Part shown: piece after piece, positions 51,945 to 63,458 of the stretch | Layout of the letters: every line of letters starts with the position of its first letter | How positions within the stretch are numbered: position 1 is the stretch's first letter | NCBI GenBank assembly: GCA_018136815.1 | Contig: CM030944.1 | Span: forward strand, 2,581,834 to 2,645,833 | Length of the DNA: 64,000 bases | Direction: 5' to 3' | Source: Isochrysis galbana | Lineage: Eukaryota; Haptophyta; Isochrysidales; Isochrysidaceae | Made by a program: the position numbers and the translations under genes | The notes under the pieces: generated by a model | Databases searched by the model: none | The model's input: the letters and a program-made list of their open reading frames with translations, nothing else | Told to the model about the DNA's origin: nothing

Positions 51945-54846
51945 TCATTCAAGAGCTGGCAGTTGTAAGCTCGCATCAAGGGCGGCCAACATACCGTGCC
52001 ATCGACCAAAGCCTCGCGTGTACCGCGAGGCCAAGGCATCAAAGGATTCGCGCAATTCATCAGCTCGTGTGCTGTCGAGGCTCTGAACTTGCACTAACTG
52101 CCACTGAATCGGTGTATCGGGCCGCTCACTAGACAAAAGTGCCATCAGCTCGAATCGAATTCTTGCGGCCAAATAGGACCGCCGGATGGAGATGGCGACG
52201 CAGCCGTTCGGCTGTGGAACTGCTCTCAAAATGACGCGCGCCGCGAGGTCTTCTACTTCCGATGAAAGCTCTAGAGCACGGCCAAGGGTAAGGCCGATTT
52301 GACCAACGATGGCGCGGAGGGCCAAGGCGGATCGGCATTCGCGTAGCGACGGTGCAAGCTGGACCTATATTTGTCACAGTGGAGGAACCAGTGAGCGATT
52401 CTGTGTCTAGCGCCACCAATGCCTACAGTGTAAATGGGCACGGCAGTTGAGAAGCTGGCCTAGCAATACCACCAACTCCCAATGCGAACGCACCTGGAGA
52501 TTTGCAAAAAGCGTGTGCAACACGACCAGATGCGGCGGCGTTTCCGCTGCGCCTTGCTGCGAAGACTCCAATGCTGTCAACAGCACGGACTCAATGGTGT
52601 TCTCGGGATTGGCATCCGGGCGCATCGCGACACGAAGTTCAAAATGATTACCAAATCGAAGAGTCAGGCGTGTGGAGGTGAGCAAAGTAGGACGCCAACA
52701 CACGCTGACCTGCAAGCGCAAGCGAGTTTGGAATCAGATTCTTCGATCAAAAGGTCGATTGCCTCCGGGCATCAAGGACGTTCTTTGCTCATGAGAGTCG
52801 CACCTGCAATGAATCAAGGAGCTCTCGCCCCTCAGCCACATCCCGCACGTTCATAGGCTCGGCATGCACATTATTCAAGCGTTGCCGTAGCTGCGATAGC
52901 TCGCTTTGTTTTGCCTCATGCTCGCCATTCTTGGCAATAAGCTCTGCCTCGGCTTGCTGCACGGCAATCACAAGAGCCGACCGTTGGGCGGCAATCCGCC
53001 CGATTGTTACCTCACGCTGAGCTAGCTGCGCCTCGATCTGGGCCGCTTCCTCCTCAAGCGCCGCGAGATTCATAGAAGGCCTTGGAACGGGACGTGAAGC
53101 GCGGATCTGGGCCTCAGCGGAGCGGATCCTTGCAGCGTTTTGCTGCAGGTGCGCCAAATCACTGTCCAACGACTGCTCTGCCTTCGTAAGCTTCGTTCCA
53201 AGGTCGGATTCAAGAGTCACTCGCCAATCATACCAGAACACCCGCGCCGTCTGGCGGCAGCGCTCGGCTAGCTTTTCGAGTTTGGCCTGCTCAATCTTCA
53301 TCTCGGGGGCGGTGAAGAACGAGGGTGCGTTCTCAGTGATGTATTCCTCCATCCGCGAGTAGCCATCTTGGAGCATCCCAATGCACTTGCTCAACTCATC
53401 GTTAGCCCAGTGGAGTTGGTCAAGCTCCGGGTTCAGAACCATTGCCGTCATCAAACGATTGGATAGTGCATCGCCACGCACAATATCTACAATTGGTGCC
53501 ATAGCTTTGCTTTCACTGGGCGGCATAGCGGCTAGTGCCTCTAGGGAGACCCCCGCCTCCTCCAAGTACTCGTCGAAGGTCGCCACAAGCGGTGCTTGGG
53601 ACGCCTCAGCATTGCCCGCCCCAGCGCCACCGACGACTACTTTTGATGCGCTCGGCGAGGGTGAATCATGGCTCAGGGCACCCTCAGCTTGCGGTTCAGT
53701 TTCTTGTGCATCATCTTGAGATGATGTGAAACGCCACAAACGAGAGCTCACTGCCTGAAGTTTGTCTGAGAGAGAAAAGCGGCGCTTCTCCGCCGGTTTG
53801 GGCGGAGAAGGGACGCTCGGCGCGTCTTCTTCTTCCGGTATTGGCGGCTGTTCCTCGACCGGAGGCGGCGCCTTCTCAGCCTCGAAGTGTTCTTGCGGTT
53901 CCTCGGGCAACACACCAAGCATAGTCCCGAGACTCGAGCGCCGTCGGCGAGCAGTGCTTGCCCGGCGTGAAGGACCGCTGTCTAACGTCGGAGCAGCGGA
54001 AGGTGGCAGGGGGGTAGCAGTTGTACTGGCCGTCTCCGCGTAGACGGTGGGCGCGGCTGCTGGTGCGGTCACAGTGGGAGCTGGCTGCGCCGTGGGAGTC
54101 TGATGGTACCATGCCGTAGAACCGACGGCTTCCTTGATGCCACCATACATGCCTGTCATGTCCATCGCGGTATCATCGTCGCTCGCTTCGCCAGGCCTGC
54201 CTGTGGAATGGCACGCCTGCTGTTGCAGAGGCGGCGGCGGCGTATTGGGCACCCTGTGGCCTGGAGAATCATGGCACTCTGCCAAGCCACCGTTTGCCGC
54301 AAGGATGCCTCCAACGCCAAGAGTGATCTCCATGGTCACGTCGTCATGATTGGCCGCAGCGGGCGGCGGGCGCGCGTCTTCATACAGCAGATTCGCCAAC
54401 CGCGGAATGGCCGCTTCAGAGCCCTCCTCCTGCTGGAGCAGACTCGACAGAGACACCATTGGTGAGGTGCTCTCTTGCGGAGAAAAGAAGACATCGGATC
54501 GATCAGATTGTGCTGGACTGACCGCCTGTGCCGGTTCTAGCGACAGGTGCGACAGCGGTGTGGCGTGAAGCGTCCGATCTAGCAGCGCCGGCTCGGCGTT
54601 GCTCGTTGCAGGCTCGCGCGGCGGCCCATTGGAGACAACGACTGCATTGAACGTGATGGATGAGCGGCGTGAGCGCGTGCTCATCGCAGGTGAGGCATCG
54701 AGCTTTTCGAAGTGGCGGACCGAGACGGTATCGCTGAAGGATACACGCTTCGATGAGGTCGACGACTTGCGCGCCTTCTTCTTTGCAGGCACTGGAGAGT
54801 TCTCCTTGTCGAAGCCGTAGCTACCGACCGGCGCGGGGACCTCCAT
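51945..54846 (-). CDS. KNL1: KNL1/Spc7 outer-kinetochore scaffold
   Basis: Outer-kinetochore scaffold of the KMN network that binds PP1 and the spindle-checkpoint proteins. About 900 aa in three exons: 54846-52804, 52709-52470 and 52364-51945. Intron 1 has donor gtgcga and acceptor ttgcag, phase 0. The second donor is less certain. The N-terminus carries a basic patch and RVSF (residues 34-37), the PP1-docking motif of KNL1. Two MELT-type motifs follow: [13 protein letters not shown] (172-175) and [13 protein letters not shown] (228-231). The Spc7 signature comes next ([16 protein letters not shown]), then [20 protein letters not shown] and [17 protein letters not shown], and a coiled coil to about 680. 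The last two exons read as the paired RWD domains ([29 protein letters not shown]). It has fewer MELT repeats than animal KNL1. Its start lies 545 bp from that of eS27 on the opposite strand. Confidence 0.92.
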
Positions 54847-55390
54847 GGCGCCTGACGGGTGCGGCACCGGTGGTTTGAACGAGGCGCGAAAAGAAAACGC
54901 CTCCCTTGTCCTTCCCCCCCTCCCCCCCCCCTTCTGCCCGCGCGCGCATTTGACCGAAGCAGAAGACTCGATGCTTCCGGCCGCCCCGCCGCCCCCGTAC
55001 TTTCCCCCTACGGTATCGCGGCAAGGCGCTTCCTCTCTCAGCCCTCCCCTTCGGTATAGCAATGCCCCCGGGCCGCGTGCCGTCCGCGCCTCGCGCGGGG
55101 GGAGAGGGGGGGGGGGGGGGGGGGGGCGGGAGAAGAGGAAGGGAGAGGGGGCAGCCGTCCCTCCCCTTTTGGTATCTGGCCCCGCGTCCGCGTGCCGCCC
55201 TCGTCCCTCTCCTCCCCCTTCCCTCTCTGCCCGCAGCCATGTGCGCCAGAGGCCCCCTGCTGCCACCTTTTCCCCGGCGTACGCACGGCCGAGGCCGGCA
55301 TGCACGGCGCGGCCGCAGTACAGCCTGAGTAGCCGCTCACGCGACCGCTTTTTAACCTCCTCTGCATCCACCTGTAGGGCGCACATCTCG
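54847..55390. promoter_or_regulatory. Shared upstream region between KNL1 and eS27
   Basis: This 544-bp region separates two divergent start codons. It is very C-rich on the plus strand with two homopolymer-like tracts (about 54910-54935 and 55100-55130) and no clear TATA. The head-to-head layout suggests a bidirectional promoter. A possible splice acceptor (cacctgtag) at about 55370 hints at a non-coding first exon for eS27. Confidence 0.5.
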
Positions 55391-55940
55391 ATGGGCGATG
55401 TTGACCTCCTGCACCCGCCGCGTGAGCTCGAGCAGCGCCGCCACAAGCTCAAGCGGCTGGTACAGACGCCCAACTCCTTCTTCATGGACGTGAAGTGCCC
55501 GGGCTGCTTCAGCATGTGAGCAATCACGCCGCGCACAACGCACGCTACACGCGACCCCATGGGAGGGAGACATGCGAAGCACCGGAGCGCTTGGCAGCCA
55601 CTTGTGCGCTCACAGCTCTGAGGAATCTACTCTTGCTGTGAGTGCTCTCTGTGCGGTTGTGCTCGTGTCGGAAAAGCAACATTGCTGGCACGCGCTCCAT
55701 CTGGACCGGCGCTCACAGCCTCTCCTTTTCCACGTGGCTCTGATGTTGACTTGTTTGTTGCCCTTCGATGACCATGGTCAGCGCCTGACACCCAACCCTT
55801 GCTGTCTTTGTAGTACGACCGTGTTCAGCCATGCTCAGACCGTTGTCATCTGTGCCGGCTGCTCTACTGTGCTTTGCCAGCCCACTGGTGGCAAGGCGCG
55901 CCTTACGGAGGGATGCTCTTTCAGGAAGAAGGTGGAATAA
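55391..55940 (+). CDS. RPS27: 40S ribosomal protein eS27
   Basis: Small-subunit ribosomal protein with a zinc ribbon, 83 aa, almost the exact length of other eS27 proteins. Two exons: 55391-55515 (donor gtgagc) and 55814-55940 (acceptor tttgtag), joined in phase 2/1. The sequence is very conserved: [64 protein letters not shown]. The four zinc ligands are Cys36, Cys39, Cys55 and Cys58. The intron divides the zinc finger. The gene is easily missed because each exon is only about 125 bases. Confidence 0.97.
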
Positions 55941-58806
55941 GCTGTTTTGGGTAAGCGAGGTGGCAGCCGACTGGGTTGCTGTTGTGGAGAGATCCCCGGT
56001 CGCTGTCGTTGGACGCCCGAGACTCCGCCTGGTGGAACCCTTCGATGCCGTACTCGCTTGTCTGGGGTCGGGTGGAGAGCGTGCCTGAGTATGCATGGGG
56101 GTCGAAAGTTGGGTATCTCGACCCCGGCGTCGCCTTGAGCACGCGTTGTTGAGCGTAGTGTCTCGTCTTGGGGGATGACCATGCTCACCACTCTCATCAT
56201 CATTGTGACTTGAGATACATCATGTTCTACCGATGACAAACCACCTGGCCTTTCAGGCCTCGCACGGTCTGCACTCATGACGACTCACCACATGCCTTGA
56301 CATGTGGCCACACAGCAGCTCTAGTAATCGTGTTCACTCATGTTCATGTACTTGAACATTTACATTTAGTCAGCAGTCCCATGACCACAATGGTGTACGA
56401 GTGTGCGCCTGCCTGCCTTTGCCCGTCATGAACCACGCAGCACTCACCATACCATCGAGAGGGCGCGTCACCTTCACCTTAGCTCTTGCTCCAGCGACTT
56501 GCAATCGCTAAGCAATAGCAATAAATAACTAAACAAAAATTGCAGTGCGTACCGTGAGTGTGGCAACGTCGATCTACTGTAGAAAGGGCGCAACGAAGAC
56601 TACCGGTAGCTTTAAAGACAACGACTTCACATGATTATGGTTATAACTAGGTCAAATTAGCACCCTAATCCGTAATTTTTCCGCCCAGGCATCAGGCAGC
56701 GTATATGATCACTATCAACGAGCCTCAGCCGGAGATCATAAACCACATTTTATGATCTCGGAATGGGCGCAAAGTACACAATGGCATCGACACAATGTCA
56801 AGAAGTGGGAAACACCGTCCATTCGTCTATCTGCTATCTGGGTACTAGGAAGCACCAGCTGCAAGAAAGACTTCAATCAACTATAGCAAGCCCAGGCCGA
56901 CGGCACACACAACCACCTACAACCGACTTACTACTTACTACCGCCGCCATGCTAGCTAGCTACGTTCTACGTTCCCGCTGCGACGGAGCCGCCGCACACC
57001 ACCACGAAAGCGAACGCGTTGGGGCACTAAGAGCGTGCGGAGCGCCGGCGCTTCTTTCTCCGATCCTTTCTCGCGGCTCGCGGCTGCCGCGTCGCTCCTC
57101 ACGCGCAGCCAGCCGAGCCGCACGCGTCCTCGCCCGCTTTGCCCGATCATTCTCGGCTTGCTCTCCCCGGCGTAGCGCGATTTCCACTTCCTGAGCGCGG
57201 ATCATCGCACCGGAGTCGGAGCTATCCTCATCGCTACAATGGCAGATAGCAGCAGGCAGCAAGGCAACAGGCCCACCGCCGCCAGCCAGATCCGCCGCCG
57301 CCGCGACCGCTCCCGCCGCCGCCGCCGCGACAGCTCCCGCCGCCACTCCCGTCGCCGCTGCGGCGACCGCTGCGGCGACCTCTATTATGCTATTATGACC
57401 GCCGCCGCTACCCGCGGCGCTGTGCCCGTCGCCGTCGCGCGTAAGCTTCGACCGGTTTTCAGAGCCACCGTCCGTCGAGTGTATGTACGTGCGCGTTGCC
57501 GCGGTAGTGCTGCCACGGTCCATGGTGTTGCAGATGGCGTGCAGCATGCTCATCACGCCGAAGTTTGTGCCGGTGGTCAGGTGCGGGAGCACAAGCAACA
57601 ACGAAAAGTAGCTTGGCACACTTCGATGAGGCTCAGACATTCTGCTACCCTGCGGCATATGGTGGCGAGGTGTGCCGCATCTGACGAGGGCCACGCGCGC
57701 GTGGCGGCAGTCATAGGCGAGGACGCACGACAAGTGGTTCAGGTTCTCGAACGGCGAGGACGGCCTGCGGATATGTGACGGATCGAGCATGACCACTGGC
57801 TCGATATACGACGATAGTCCCCTTCTTCCCGTATCGTCCCGTATCGGTCCGCCCCCCCTCTCCTCTCCTCTCCCCGGCTCCCCGCGGAAGCCCTCTTCCC
57901 CCTCTCCCCTCCCGTCTCTCCCCGAGTGCTTCCTTGAGTTTCCGGCCCCCTTTTGTCTATCTCTTTCCCGCGCGATTCCCTTCCCCCCCGCGCGTGACGT
58001 TTTCTCACGGTGTCCTGACTACGCACTACGCTCTGCGCTATCGCTCGAGCGCCCTCTGTGCCCCCTCGTCAGTCCCTCGTTCCTGTTCTCGTGCTGCTGT
58101 GCCCCGTGATGGCTGAGAGTGCGCCCATGTCTTCGGCCCCGTCCCCGCACGCTTCCTCGGCTCCCCATTGTTCACCCCCCATGCTCCAGTTGGGCCATAC
58201 TTCTCATGTTACAGCTCAGCCTCCTCTCACACCCAGCCGCACCACAGCCACAGTTCCACACGATCCACCGCAGGAGGTGTATGAACCCTCCCTACCCGCG
58301 ACAGCTTCTGTGCGCGCCTGGCTTGGCAATTCGTCCTGACGCCTTCGCTTCGGCGACAGCGGCGTGTCCATGAGCAGATCGTCCGTCTCAGAGGTAAGAG
58401 GTAGTAGAGGGGTCGGCGGCAGAGGGGAGCGGCGCGCGCTCCATGACCCTATCAGTTTACTAATAGTTGAAAAGTACATGCATGACTACTAGTGGAAGGC
58501 GCTGCAACCAGAGCTAGTGGCGCACGAAGACATTCGACAAACGCAGAAGAAAGTGTGATATGTGCAACATTACTCTACTTGCTGCTCCGTAATGAGCGAA
58601 GCATTTTGCCGCCTCAACACCGTACGGCTGCACATGTGTGACAGGCTTCGGTGAGGACGTCGATGTGCGGCAACATCGCGACGAGGTACTCTTACCGCTG
58701 GTCAGCCAACTCTCACATTGTAACCAGTTGGTGCGGGCGTCGCGCCTCCCTGCCCGCAAGATGAGATCATCACTACTAGCTCATCACTTGCGCTCCACTT
58801 TCACGT
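55941..58806. other. Intergenic with repeat traces; unassigned ORF near 57 kb
   Basis: No gene is firmly supported. A minus-strand open frame at 56960-57796 contains NFGVMSMLHAICNTMDRG and THSTDGGSEN-like text (YIHSTDGGSENRSK), then an Ala-rich and Arg-rich part. The first half has the look of a transposon protein, but I cannot name it. From about 58380 to 58465 the inverted gatagggtcatggagcgcgc repeat is present. A Ser/Pro/His-rich plus frame at about 58110-58340 may be a Gag-like relic. Confidence 0.4.
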
Positions 58807-60521
58807 TCACACCACAGGGTCGACAAGTGCCTGTGTGCTCTCCGAAGCGGACGCCATGGCGGAAAAGAGAGTCTGATGATACGCTCGAACTTGCAATGCA
58901 AGCTGCTGCTGAAGCTGTTGCAACCGTGCCGCGACCGCCTCGTGCTCCATGCGCGCATACAAGTGCTTGTCACGCAGCTCGCGCAGTGCCTGCAAACAAG
59001 AACCAGGCAGGTTATTTACGTCAGGTATCAGCCCGCATTTGCAACAGCCGCAGGATTGTTCGGAATCTGTTCAGTGCAAGAAAGCGTGCACCCACACCAT
59101 TTCAGAATCATCTTGTTGTTTGGCATGCCGCTCGCGCTCGTTGGAAAGCTCGTTCCACTGTCGCTCCGCAAGACTTAGGGCTGCGCGCGCATCCTGATCC
59201 TTGACAGCGTGCTGCTCCTTTTGGCGCTCCATGCGCTCCCGTACGTGGTTCATCCGCTTCTTCACCGCACGGACCTGGTGCGTAACTTCTGACTGCTCTG
59301 TGTCGTGAGCCAGACGAGACTCACTCGCCTCGTTGGTCTTGCGCTGCACTTCCTTGAGTCTGCCAGCCTCACTCTCTACCTCTGCCTGCATCTTCAGCAC
59401 ATCGTTTAGCTGTTCCTCAGCCGTCTCAATCGCCGCTGCTTCCTTGGATGACTGTGAGCACTTGGCCTCGAGCGACTTGATAGAGGACTTCTCCAATGCC
59501 ACGGCATCATGCAATGCTTGCAGCTCGGCCTTCAGCTTCCGAGGATCTGGGACAATTTGCTTCCGCAAGCTCTCGCACTCCTCCTTGGCATTGAGCAGCT
59601 GGAAGCTAATCTCGCGCGTTGCATCTCGCGTCTCTTGAACTTTGGCCTTGAGAGAATGCGATTCATTCAGGATGGCGGTGTGCGAGTTGAAGAGCTCTCG
59701 TACTGTTACCTGACGTTGCTCGTTCTCAGCCTCAAGCTTGTGAAGCGCTGGTTCCTCCTCGGCACGCTTGTTCTCTGCTTCACGGCGGGCGAGTAGCAGC
59801 CGCTCGTTCTCCTCCTCAAGCGCCGCTTTTTCGTTGATGAGAGCATCTGTCTGCTGAGAGTATTGCATATACTCTGGTAGCTTGTCCTCATGGTACTTGG
59901 CGAGATTGATCACAGCTGAGATGTTGCGCCGGAGCCGGCGCGCGTCCGGCTTGACGAGATCATGCAGGCTGAAGTCCTTAACGCCTGCCGTAAGCATCAA
60001 CTTTTGGCTGTGGAAGGGCAGCGGGAGCGCGCGTTTCCGTTAGTATTGAGCGCGCAGTGCGCGGAGGAGGCTGGGCACACGAGCAATCGACTATCAACGC
60101 CAGGAAGAAGGGACAGCTGTGCAAGGCAAGGTCGAGCTGCTCAATCGAGCGCGTCGGCCATTGCTGCAGCGAAACACGACTGGGCGCGTTGAGCATCCGC
60201 CTGCCACTCGGACTCGCTTGCGCGCAGCCGCCTGCGCCGCTGCGCAGGACGCGCGTCTCACCAGGCACTGATAAAGCCAATCATGGGGACTGACTGCTCG
60301 TGGAGCTCCGGGAATTCCAGGTGCTGCAGCCCTTCGAAATCTGGCTGTACCATATCCTCCCGCTTCCGGTGGAGCAATAGTTCGTTGAACGAAGAATAGA
60401 TGTGCTGCACCTTGACGCTCGTCGGGTTGGTCAAGTCGTCCTCGCTCGACTGGATGCCCAGCTCATTGAGGCACTGGAGGATCTCGGCATTCTTGAGGAG
60501 AGGGAAGGCGTCCTTCGACAT
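58807..60521 (-). CDS. NUF2: Kinetochore protein Nuf2
   Basis: Subunit of the Ndc80 complex that pairs with Ndc80/Hec1 and binds microtubules. 450 aa in three exons: 60521-60262, 60007-59098 and 58989-58807, GT-AG with matching phases (2/1, 0/0). Human Nuf2 is 464 aa. The calponin-homology head is diagnostic: FPLLKNAEILQCLNELGI, then DDLTNPTSVKVQHIYSSF and, across intron 1, LTAGVKDFSLHDLVKPDARR then NISAVINLAKYHEDK. The rest is coiled coil with few breaks (ALEEENERLLLARREAENKR onward), ending LQQLALQVRAYHQTLF. The ATG at 60521 (MSKDAFP) is the first in-frame Met before the CH domain. The 5' region is GA- and G-rich. It is transcribed toward KNL1, about 4 kb away. Confidence 0.95.
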
Positions 60522-61556
60522 GTGCAAACGCTCGCTCAGCCGTGGCACGCTCGGTGAGGCAGGCGGAGAGGGAGAGAGGTGGAGGGAGAGAGAGAGAGAA
60601 GGGAAGGGGGGGAGGGCGGGGGCGGAGGGAGGGAGGGAGAGAGAGCGGGAGGGAGGCGTCGGGTGTGTGTGGTGAGCCGGCAGGCCGGGGCCTCCTCCGC
60701 GAGCGAGAGAGAGCGCGCGGGGGAGGGGAAGGTTTGGGTGGACGTTTGAGGGGGAGGCGCCAAAGGCCTCCCCTGCTGCACCCAGAGGCGCGCGCGCGGG
60801 GGGGGGAGGGGCGGGGGCGGGGGGGGGGCGCGGGGGGAGTTGACCGGCGCAAACGGTCCGAGCATGTCTAATATTGTAGCTGATGGGAGAAATCTAGAGA
60901 TTATACTCGTAGAGGGAGCCAGACGCCTGCGCCGCCAGCCGCCAGCTAGCGCCAATACCAGTACTCCTACTCTAGAGAGAGTACACCAATGTTTTGGTTG
61001 GAATAGCTGGTCATGCTAGCTAGCAACTAAGTTTATACTTGGTTCGCCCATGAGGGGTGAGGGGGCACGAACCCCCCCTCTCCACTCCTCCCCAATAACC
61101 AATAACCAATAACCAATAACTATGCTGCTTTAAAACCTTTTAATAATCTTACCGCATTCGCGTTCGCGGCAAATGGAACCACTACCTACTACACGTAGCA
61201 CGTAGCATACCTTCTACACCCCCACTCCCCCGGCCCTTCTCCCCCCCGCCATAAGGCGGCTCCCCCCGTACACTACTAGGGGGATTGGGGTGAAGGTGAA
61301 GGTGAAGGGCGTAGGCTTAGATATGGTCCGGTGGCCGGTGGCCCGCGAGCCCCCCCCCGTGATCCGTGATCCGTTCCCCCCTTCCTCCTATGCCTCCCGG
61401 GCTCACTGTGGCGATGTAGGGGGGTGTGCCCACCACTCACGGGGAGTTTTCTTTTTTGTTCAAGTGAAAACCCACATTGAAGGTGGCGGTCGTCGCCGTC
61501 GCTGCCGGCTTGCTCCAGAACCTGCCGGTGGTGCGGCGGCGCACCACCCTGGTCAG
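60522..61556. other. Intergenic: purine-rich tracts, small tandem repeat and LINE-like tail
   Basis: GA-rich at 60565-60660 and G-rich at 60790-60840. A short stretch of ctagagagagtac words is at about 60970. The palindrome-led repeat is at 61025-61085 (inverted relative to 10.6 kb). Four copies of aataacc lie at 61092-61120. A LINE tail (aaaaccttttaataatctta) is at 61128, with its LINE-UTR block through about 61285. No gene is seen before the chromodomain start. Confidence 0.5.
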
Positions 61557-62404
61557 ATGCCGCGATCGGGTGCGGAGCCTCCCCATACGACCCCAGCACA
61601 CCGTCGGGCGCGATCCACCGCCCGGCCGCGCCGCCCACAGCCTCCACAGCACCGCCTCGCACTCACTCTCGCACACGCTCACGAGGGGGTGGGTGAGAGC
61701 GATGCACAGCGGCGGCGCGCGAATTTTCTGGGTGCACGGGTGGGTATACAGGCATAGCCACACACATCACAGACCCGCATGCACGCGCGGGAGAGCCACA
61801 CAGTTCACTGACGTGAGATATCTCCTCCACCCTTGTGTTTGCAGGTTCGAAGCGTCTGCTCACGTCAACCGAGGTGCTGGATGGCGACTGGGAGGTCGAC
61901 AAGGTGATCGGCATGGTTCGTCGTGCAGGAGCCACACATGTGGCAGTCCGCTGGCGGGGCTATGGCGCTGAAGGCGACACGTGGGAGCGCGAGGCCAACG
62001 TCCACCCGGCGTCAAAGATCGCAGAATTCAACGAGGACTTTGACGTGCATTTGGGGATGGCGTACGTGCGCAACACGATCCTTAACTCGATGCTAGGTAA
62101 GACCCTCCGTGACCGTGTCCCACGGTACCGGCACATGCTCGAAGTGCCCCAGTTGTGCTTCGACGATGTATCCGTTGCAGTCGTGCAGGCTTTTGGCGAG
62201 TTGCCCGGCGTCTCATATCATAGTGAGAGAGACGCAGGAGCAGTGCGACATTTTTCAGTCGTTCAGACCCTCGAAGGCGCAGCTGCTTTTTTGCTGGGGC
62301 ATGTGGTGCGTCCAGATGTCGCAAACGGCTCCCTCCGGATCACTGGGGGGCGAGTTGGCTTTCTTGACATGTGCAAGATGCTTCCGGGCACATATGTGGA
62401 ATAG
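61557..62404 (+). CDS. Chromodomain-containing protein
   Basis: A 231-aa protein in two exons, 61557-61692 (donor gtgaga) and 61845-62404 (acceptor ttgcag), phase 1/2. Exon 1 is a basic Pro/Arg leader (MPRSGAEPPHTTPAHRR). The chromodomain follows at about residues 57-105 (WEVDKVIGMVRR, then VAVRWRGYGAEGDTWE). The first cage residue is Trp in place of Tyr, and the second and third are Trp and Tyr. The C-terminal 115 residues (QAFGELPGVSYHSERDAGAV and onward) match no family I know. A good donor, gtaaga, lies at 62097, so an alternative splice could end the protein differently. It is probably a nuclear histone-mark reader. Exon 1 is the less certain part. Confidence 0.75.
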
Positions 62405-62965
62405 CTGTGTCCAACACCGTGTGCAGGTGTGTTGAGTCTGCGCACTCTTCTCACCAACATCGACAAGCTTCCCGTTACGGAGTCGAGCAGGACCCTCTGC
62501 TTACGTGAATGAAGGTGGCGATCAGAAAAATACATCGAGCCGAGACGGCCGCGACGGCGAGATGCAATCCAGATGGAAGGCTTTGGGAAATGTGTGTTGA
62601 CCGCGTGGTGGTCGTTGGCATGGCCAAAATTAGTTCCGCTCCCCCTCCCCCCCGCCGGTATGGCGCAGGGGGAATTCGGCGGCGGCGGGGGGGAAATTCG
62701 GCGGCGGCGGGGGGGAAATTCAGCGGCGGAGTAAGAGAGAAAAGGAGGCGATCTACGCCAATAAACCGCAATGACAGCAAAGAACAAAAGAGGATTTTAC
62801 AATGCAGCTGTTTTCCTGTCACTCCAGACGTACTCTTTACCATTTTCGAATGTCCCCCTCACAGACGTGGAGCACGATGGCCATCTTGCTCGACCAGGAC
62901 CTCTCCAGCGCGCCCGCCCACGACTCGCACAGGTGAGGCCCCCACACCCCGACACTAGCACATAC
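62405..62965. other. Short intergenic with a 22-bp tandem repeat
   Basis: At about 62665-62735 the unit ggcggcggcgggggggaaat (followed by tc) is repeated about three times. The left part is the shared 3' flank of two converging genes. Part of 62840-62930 may be the last exon of the coiled-coil gene. Confidence 0.5.
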
Positions 62966-63458
62966 CCTCACAATCCTCCTCCTCCCCGCCCTCTCCGCGT
63001 TCCTCCGCCCGGCGCTGCAGCTTGATCTGCCTGGAGGGATCGAGGCACGTCTCATCCACCCTCTCTACGCGCAGGTTCGGACAACACAACAGAATGGAGT
63101 CTTTCGTGTCCTCGATCTTGTCGTCGTGAAGCGGAGGCACGTAATCATCGGCCCGCTGCTTCTTGCTGAGTCTGGGGTCAGCTGCCAAGCCCGTGTACAT
63201 TCCCCAACGCCCCATCATCTTGCTCAGGATGGTGGCCTCCTTGTCCCACATGCTCTGCGACTCCAGCTTGGACACCTTGCCGGCTTTCAGCTCTGCTGCC
63301 GCGGAGAGAACGGCGCAACGTGTGCGCGTCCTCTCATACATTCCGCGCCAGTGCTTGCGGTCGGCCTCGACACGGCGCAGCGCAGCCTCACACTCGAGAA
63401 GCCTCGCCTTGAGGCGATCCATCTCGATCTGTGCTGCGCTCGATGGGTCGCTCCGCAT
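62966..63458 (-). CDS. Coiled-coil protein of unknown function (first exon)
   Basis: I do not recognise this protein. From the ATG at 63458 (MRSDPSSAAQIEMDRLKARL) a heptad-patterned helix runs to about residue 80 (LLECEAALRRVEADRKHWRG). A less helical part follows with WGMYTGLAADPRLSKKQR and SILLCCPNLRVERVDETCLD, then a Glu/Gly/Arg tail. A strong donor, gtatgt, at 62965 ends this exon after about 164 codons. The next exon is probably short and near 62850-62930, where a phase-matched frame reaches a stop, but its acceptor is weak. It converges on the chromodomain gene. Its place beside Nuf2 is suggestive, but there is no sequence proof of kinetochore function. Confidence 0.6.

Noticed and set aside
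57239-57778. A plus-strand Arg-rich gene (MADSSRQQGN)
   Set aside because: Low-complexity Arg runs with an overlapping minus-strand frame of better composition. Neither is convincing.
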